Source: Siphonodentalium dalli (Eukaryota; Mollusca; Scaphopoda; Gadilida; Siphonodentaliidae). From it: a DNA stretch of 64,000 bases. Where the stretch lies: NCBI GenBank assembly GCA_032622095.1, contig CP136069.1, forward strand, positions 33,330,194 through 33,394,193, written 5' to 3'. Below the pieces are notes generated by a model. The model was given only the letters and a program-made list of their open reading frames with translations. It was not told the origin of the DNA and made no database searches. Made by a program: the position numbers and the translations under genes. Shown here in pieces: positions 58,761 through 64,000 of the stretch (its first letter is position 1; each line of letters begins with the position of its first letter).

Positions 58761-60574
58761 TCCCAAACCTTTGTAAATAGTGTGCGATAAGCAAAATACT
58801 CAAAAATGGGGAGACCATTAACTTTGGTTAATTAAAACTGTTGTTTGAAAAATACCGCTATAGCGCTCACTAGTCCTCGCTACAAGGAGGTGTTGAATGG
58901 GTTACCAGAATTATTATCACACTCCCAAAAAAATTGCCACGGTGTTCAGTGTTTTGCTTATCGTACACTTACAATGCGCTGTATCAGTAAATGAACAAAT
59001 ACTAAGATACATGTAACACAAAGAGAGTTTAATGTATTTAATATATGATAAAGTTTGGTAAAGCCATAGTTAATAAATTATTCTTCATTCGCATATATGC
59101 GCAGCGTCATCAAGTCAGTGGCATTGCCTGATCACCAGAGCCATATAATGTAGAATTTCGCTAATATGGTTTCCAGTTATGGATGAGGTTATTTCCTAGC
59201 GGAAATAGCCGAACCGCTCAGAATGATAACCACACATGTAGCCAGACTTGTTTTGATAAGAACATGAAGCATCTGGACATTGGAATGGTCTACATGTTCA
59301 TGTATGTATACAGCTAAGCTCTAACTGACCCCTCCTCCTTAAAGACATTGGCCACCGATATTACGAGTAGTTGCGAATGTCGGTCAGTGACCAACTTTGA
59401 ATGTTAATAAAACCGTAAACAAATTATTAATTGAAATATTGTTTTGTGTATAGTTAATATGGTGCATGGCGCTGATGAAAAGCTGGACTGGGTGCTTACA
59501 AGGTGCCCATGTAAAAAATTAGTGCGGCGTACAGTGGTCACAAAATATTATTAATAAGACTGTATAAAGATTATCTGCGGTTGCCACATATCAACCACTT
59601 GACCATGGTTGAACGGCGGTATGGTATAACCGGTGTCTGACTGTCATTAACGCCCTACAACCTTGTTAAAGGGGGTGATTAATTAGAGCATAGCTGTAGT
59701 ACGTTACTAAAAGCTTGCGATTGATTCAGCTATAACGTGTGTCCCAGAATTGGATCCATATCTCCCGAGATTATCCACAATTCCATAAAAATATCAGAAC
59801 AATATCACAGCATCACATGCGTTTCGATCAAAAGAATATCAGAATCCGTAACTGGGCGACAAGTCATGGCGACATGGTTCTCAAATCACGTTTCGATGAA
59901 AATTGAAGAATATTATCCGTCGTCCTTTGCACATGTACTTGTACGTTGTAGCCATCAAACTTGTTACTGAGTCAGGAGTCATGACTGATCTTTGACGTCA
60001 TAACTGTGACTAATTTCTACAGAATTGGATGTCTCGTAATCATAGTCACCAGTGGTTGACTCTTGTGAGTTAATTGGGCGGTTTATAATGTTGTGAAACT
60101 TAAGTATCTGTCGTTTGTAATTCACAATACTGTTGTGTTGTGCATGTATTATACCACACTGCACTCAATGACTTTTCAAGTTGGTCTAGCTCAGTTCATC
60201 GAAAATAGCTGCTTTCAATAATGTAAACGCCCGTTATTTTTTCGAAGGTTATATATCATCTTGTCCCGTCCATGTACAACCATAATCCACACAGTGCTGA
60301 CAATATTCCAGGTTGTTGAGAAGCCAGTTAGGTCCAATTATCACACACAAAAATATGTTGATAAATTTCAGAGAAGTTACTTCCCTAATCTTAAATCCAC
60401 CCAGCGAGCGAACATCGTGCCTAAACTGGCATATACTACAACATGTAAGCCCAGTCCGAGCCCAACATAAAATGTCTAAGTCTGATGTTTGTTTGTCTCT
60501 TCGTCCATGTTTATATACTGTACAAAATCTCAATCGTATCAACTTGAAGTGGCTGGACGCCGCCATTTTATCGA
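58761..60574. other. Element interior without recognised gene
   Basis: Around 58780 and 58945, GTGTGCGATAAGCAAAA.ACTC and GTGTTTTGCTTATCG face each other. The same words occur at 50048 and 52868 in the inverted duplication arms, marking an older dispersed repeat. A 117-codon minus frame (60249-60602) is unassigned. Confidence 0.45.
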
Positions 60575-60690
60575 GATCGGCTAGTACCAAATGAATTATC
60601 ACGTGATGCCATCACGTGGGTAACACTTGGGTACCGAGATCGCGCTAGTGCCAAATGAATTATCACGTGATGCCATCACGTGGCTAACTT
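60575..60690. repeat. Duplicated block with CACGTG sites
   Basis: Two units of about 66 bp share GATCG.GCTAGT, CCAAATGAATTATCACGTGA and TGCCATCACGTGG. The four CACGTG words are E-box-like, but no promoter can be inferred. Confidence 0.7.
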
Positions 60691-60836
60691 TCAGGTTATG
60701 AGAGTGGATAGTACCAACATGGTGTGGTACTATATCAATTGTTAGAACCATATTCTTCTCAATACCTGTTGGTCTGGTACTATCAGACATATTGGTACTA
60801 CCTTAGTACCTATATGGCTTATTATTTCTAAGTGTG

Positions 60837-61204
60837 TATGTCGCAATGTTTGATCGTGAAGATATAATGATGTTATTAATCGAGAATAAGTAATGGCCGA
60901 TGCATATGAAGTACTGTGTGCGACTACGTTTTTAAGTCTCTACTATGACTTTAAATATTCGATCTACAAAGCAACACATCATTGGACAAAAGCAATGACT
61001 ATAAGATATAAGAACGAGAAACACTCATGTCTGAAACATCTCCCAATGGAAAGAAAACAAAATTCTGAATGCGAAGGAACCTCAGACTATGGAGGAATTA
61101 CTCAAGGTTTTGTCATATGAGGGCGAACAATGTATGGGCATGCTTGGTCAAGGTGTGACATCGTCAGCGTAGTTTCTCCTCTGCGTTCACTCTATATTAA
61201 TATA
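60837..61204 (+). pseudogene. FEM-1-like ankyrin gene, plus copy, middle part
   Basis: Resumes with YVAMFDREDIMMLLIENK, then a deletion, then MADAYEVLCATTFLSLYYDF (60893). KYSIYKATHHWTKAM and KNEKHSCLKHLPM keep the segment that is frameshifted in the minus copy. It ends in a stop within GITQGFVI, and a TAG replaces the Gln codon in TSSAQ(F) near 61170. Homology to the minus copy breaks at about 61205, so the C-terminal third is missing. Confidence 0.8.
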
Positions 61205-61600
61205 CTAATCCAACCGCACCTCTACCATCGTCGTTATCTGGACGCGTTGCGTAGTCGAAAGGTTGGTACTCGGGTAACACATATGTTTCTTTGATTCGGA
61301 ATATTTCATATAGGGCTATGACGTCGAAAATATTGTTGTTGTTTTGGACGTTGCATACCAAATCTGTAAATTAATCCCAGTTCTCGTTTAGACTTCGGCA
61401 GTTAAGGCCTAACAATCAGGTACCTTTCTTTGAATGTTTTATTTTGTCCTGGAATTGAATTGGTGCATAACAATCACAGGAGTGATTCATAAGTTCGATA
61501 TTTCGTCCACATTCATCTCTACCATTTCTGTTTATGAAGTCAAATTTTCCACCAGCCTGGAGTTCACCAAGATTTATTTCACCGGTCATGATATTTTTTT
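61205..61600 (-). pseudogene. LINE 5' fragment (CR1/Jockey-like endonuclease start)
   Basis: On the minus strand the frame gives GGKFDFINRNGRDECGRNIE, then a TGA, then LLGLNCRSLNENWD and a TAA. It continues FTDLVCNVQNNNNIFDVIAL, RIKETYVLPEYQPFDYATRP and DNDDGRGAVGL. This matches the beginning of the APE endonuclease in CR1/Jockey-type LINEs (LNCRSLN..., then a region before the GGVGLF strand). It directly replaces the 3' end of the FEM-1-like copy. Confidence 0.75.
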
Positions 61601-61970
61601 TTCTTCATTTTTTGGCATTATTACTAACGACCAATTTGTGACACTCTAGACTTTTTGAAAGGATCTCGAGCAGAATTTTGACACATGTGGTTTGAATACT
61701 CGCTGTTGATTACATTCAGGATAAATATTAATAGAATATGGAAATATATTGGTTGGAAAGCGTTTCATTCGTTTGGTCCATTGTATTAAAATAAGCCCGT
61801 ATTTGGGTTTTCGATAAATTACTTGTGTCTATATAGTAATCCGGTTAAATATATTTTATCATTTATAATTATGCACTGTAATGTATGAGAGAAGTAGTAT
61901 GGCCATGCATGGTTTCAGCATTATAATTCCAACCACTCTTCATATATAACGCCAGAAGTGCCCTTATCAA
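61601..61970. other. Gene-free stretch
   Basis: Nothing supportable. Confidence 0.4.
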
Positions 61971-62745
61971 AATTGTCCATGGTTTACTATATTTTAGTAT
62001 ATGGTTTTACCATCGTAATTCTACAGTAAACATGGTTTTACCATGTACACATGTTTGCAGTTACCATCGTTTTGTTTGTGGTAACTGTAGTTTTTGTTGT
62101 AAAACCACGATGAAAGTAATCAATCTCACAACTACATCACAGTAAAATCATGGTTTGATTAGAGTAACCATGGTTTTATACCATGGATTCTTTAAACCAT
62201 ATGTATAGAACCAGTTAATCACCAACCCACATAGTTAATTTTAAATTATGGTTTTGCAACGATAACTATGATATGACGACATGTCCGATGTATGACTTTA
62301 CTATTGGTTCGTGGTGGAACAATTCTCAAACTGAAAGTTTTACTATAGTTCACTGCTGTAGACATACTGCCAGTACCATGTTTTATTATACATCTGTTAT
62401 ATGACTGCATGTGCTTAGTTTTGTTTTGTGACAGTGTTCTATATTTCTGTGATCAATATATATGGATTCACTTGATGTGGACATTATTTTACGATATATA
62501 ATCCATGGTCAAAGTATATGGCCCGACATGGTAAATTAAAACCATAATATAATCATGCACTGCCATGGTTACTGTAGTTAAAATATGGTTTTACTATATT
62601 ATAAATATGTTAGCCCACCCACATATCACTTACATTGACAATACAGTTTTACCTTAAACATGGCAAACCCAAACACGTGGTATACAAAAACAACAAACTT
62701 GAGCTACCATAAATTTACTATAGTAAACCATGGGAATCTTTTATA
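61971..62745. repeat. Short dispersed CCATGGTTTAC-type repeats
   Basis: (A/T)CCATGGTTT, GTAAAACCA and ACTATAGTAAA words recur in both orientations about every 20-40 bp, forming many overlapping palindromes. No fixed unit length. Confidence 0.65.
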
Positions 62746-62759
62746 AGGGTAGTCCTATG

Positions 62760-63047
62760 GTTGGTTTGGGTTGTTAGGGTTTATCGTTGATCTAGCCGCT
62801 AGGCCACACACGACGTTGTCAGTTTAACGGGTGGAGGAAAGACCACGCAGAGGCTTAGTTTCACCGAGAAATCGTCCCACTGCGTGTAGAAACCACCGAC
62901 CCCCGGACAGCAACTGACAAACTTGCCCAGATACACGATTCCGGTCACTCTCCCTATAACGGGGTTCGAACCAGCGTCGTCAGCGCTGGACGGCCTGTAA
63001 CGGCGTAAGGCACCTGGCACTCTACAGACTGGACCGACTGGGGGCCC
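62760..63047 (-). mobile_element. tRNA-derived SINE with 13-bp target duplication
   Basis: On the minus strand a tRNA-like head contains an A-box-like CAGTCTGTAGAGTGCC (about 63013-63030) and a perfect B box, GGTTCGAACCCC (62961-62972). The tail is simple-sequence-like (AACCCTAACAACCCAAACC). GGGTAGTCCTATG occurs on both sides (62747-62759 and 63048-63060). RNA polymerase III would transcribe it from the internal boxes. Because the copy is bounded by a duplication and the cloverleaf is imperfect, it is a SINE and not a tRNA gene. Confidence 0.8.
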
Positions 63048-63060
63048 GGGTAGTCCTATG

Positions 63061-64000
63061 TATCTCCATTCAACAGCGCATATGAGGAATATATAATTAA
63101 CACTAAGCGAATTAATTCTTATGAAAAAGATGGGTCCCATAATCCCTAAAACGAGAAACATGTTTAAAGTTAGTGAATCGGCAGCTTACCAGTCATTTGA
63201 AATTATCGTGGTTTCAATACGATAACTATCATGTATTACTTTGGTTTCCATTCATGCAACCCTTATTAAAAATAGTATAGTAAAAGTGCCATAGTGAAAT
63301 ATAACATGGTATTTTGGACACCTGTACTATAGTAATACCATAGTAGATTTCTCAAAATAGACTAGTAATACTATACTTCTAATCTTCTACTATACTTCTA
63401 CTTCTACTATAGTATTACCAGTTATTACTAGAGTAAAATTGTGCCATTGTATTTATGAAAGTTTTCCGACAAATGTCTACTATAGCATTACTGAAGCAAT
63501 AGTTTATTACTACTACATAAATACTATAGTAAAATAATATTATCACTATATTAAAACTATAGTATTGCTATGGTAAACTATAGTAACACCCATCAGCACT
63601 ATCAATACTGTATTGTTACTGTAGTAATAATATGTGGTATTTTTGGTTTTTTAAAGACAACCCATCATATTACAGGGTTCCGATATCGTATAGCTACCGA
63701 TTTTCTTCAACAGTTGCTTTGGTGTTCAGACTCATTTTTACAATTATAAAAGTGGGATTTGTTTGTCTGGAAATGTTGTTATTTTGAATTTTAATTCACA
63801 TCTACGTGTTTGAAATTCGAATCCACATGGAGGTTATCTTGACAATGTAAATTCACAACCAAAATAAGCCACTTTTAGATTTCAATGTGAAAATGAACAC
63901 ATACGACTCTCTGATAAACTAGTTCCTATGTGATTATACTACTATACAAGTTACATTATATTCCGTGGTATACCATGAACATATTCTGATATACTATAGT
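63061..64000. repeat. ACTATAGT/TACTATAGTAATACC dispersed short repeats
   Basis: From about 63260 to 63640 the words (T)ACTATAGTA, AATACCATAGTA and their complements recur irregularly, and again at the very end of the window. 63650-63980 shows no gene. Confidence 0.55.

Larger units (their letters stand above)
57079..60836. mobile_element. 3.76-kb TIR element inserted in the FEM-1-like copy, TA duplication
   Basis: The uninterrupted left arm reads CTACCGTATGTCGC. Here CTACCC-TA is followed by CACTCTTTAAAAAATAGGTA, and the far end reads TTATTTCTAAGTGTG-TA-TGTCGC, giving a TA duplication. The subterminal regions (57090-57480, 60700-60810) are dense in GGTACT(C) and AGTACC words. The interior holds a tandem repeat (57840-58760), a CACGTG duplication (60575-60690) and no transposase that I recognise. 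A TA target points to the Tc1/mariner-like or other TA-targeting groups; which one is unknown. Confidence 0.72.
52424..61205. repeat. Right arm of a large inverted duplication, with insertions
   Basis: Reverse complement of 47921-50441 after removal of 53693-56262 and 57079-60836. It also carries the mirrored Harbinger-like element (about 53030-53644) with TAA beyond its outer end (53645-53647). The homology stops at about 61205, where a LINE fragment begins. Confidence 0.88.

Noticed and set aside
60249-60602. 117-codon minus-strand frame inside the TA-flanked element
   Set aside because: No transposase or other motif recognised. An overlapping plus-strand frame of similar length suggests chance.
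62940-63035. Genuine tRNA gene
   Set aside because: A and B boxes are present, but a proper cloverleaf is not evident and the copy is bounded by a 13-bp duplication, so it was called a SINE.

Overview
The window is AT-rich, intron-containing, repeat-dominated DNA from a metazoan. Penelope-like retroelements with GIY-YIG endonucleases, APE-type LINE remnants, a tRNA-derived SINE, a Helitron, a C-type lectin with a phase-1 intron and FEM-1-like ankyrin genes together fit a marine invertebrate, perhaps a mollusc or other lophotrochozoan; the taxon is an inference. Host coding content is small. There are two exons of a C-type-lectin-like gene (19938-20144, 21560-21765) and two broken FEM-1-like ankyrin genes (47.1-49.0 kb on the minus strand; 56.4-61.2 kb on the plus strand, interrupted). 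No bacterial-type operons, rRNA or CRISPR were seen.

Left third (0-19 kb). A T-rich minisatellite of a fold-back family is followed by a 916-bp non-autonomous Helitron with recognisable ends (2848-3763). Next come a hairpin-bearing MITE-like element, a transposase remnant, and a broken LINE with endonuclease and reverse transcriptase on the minus strand (4860-6966). Then there is a MITE-like inverted repeat, a three-copy divergent repeat (8.05-9.65 kb), a fold-back element (10569-10929) and a plus-strand LINE 3' remnant (11.5-12.46 kb). Two Penelope-like elements (PLEs) occupy 12.66-18.47 kb. The first is a head-to-head pair of copies between two (TA)n tracts. The second has a 5'-truncated open frame whose catalytic YxDD motif reads YIDH and whose 3' flank holds a candidate hammerhead ribozyme.

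Middle (19-45 kb). After the lectin exons come a perfect-looking fold-back, several diverged tandem repeats and an 8.36-kb LTR element (27985-36346). Its two 505-bp LTRs differ at one base that I could find, begin TGTGAG and end CTCACA, and are flanked by a 4-bp CCTC duplication. The 7.35-kb interior has no recognisable gag or pol and is full of satellites, so it resembles a LARD (large non-coding LTR derivative). It also carries a captured LINE fragment. From 37 to 45 kb there are diverged repeats, including an inverted AAATGGCNGCC-rich family.

Right third (45.6-64 kb). A nested inverted repeat is built from two fold-back elements (45610-47018). Next is a large inverted duplication with arms at 47921-50441 and 52424-61205 that carries the FEM-1-like gene in both arms. 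Later insertions disrupt the right arm: a 2.57-kb TIR element with a CCG duplication, a 3.76-kb element with a TA duplication, and a LINE fragment that replaces the gene's 3' end. The window closes with short ACTATAGT/CCATGGT-type repeats and a SINE with a 13-bp target duplication. The locus reads as layered transposition history; the order of events can be inferred from nesting.
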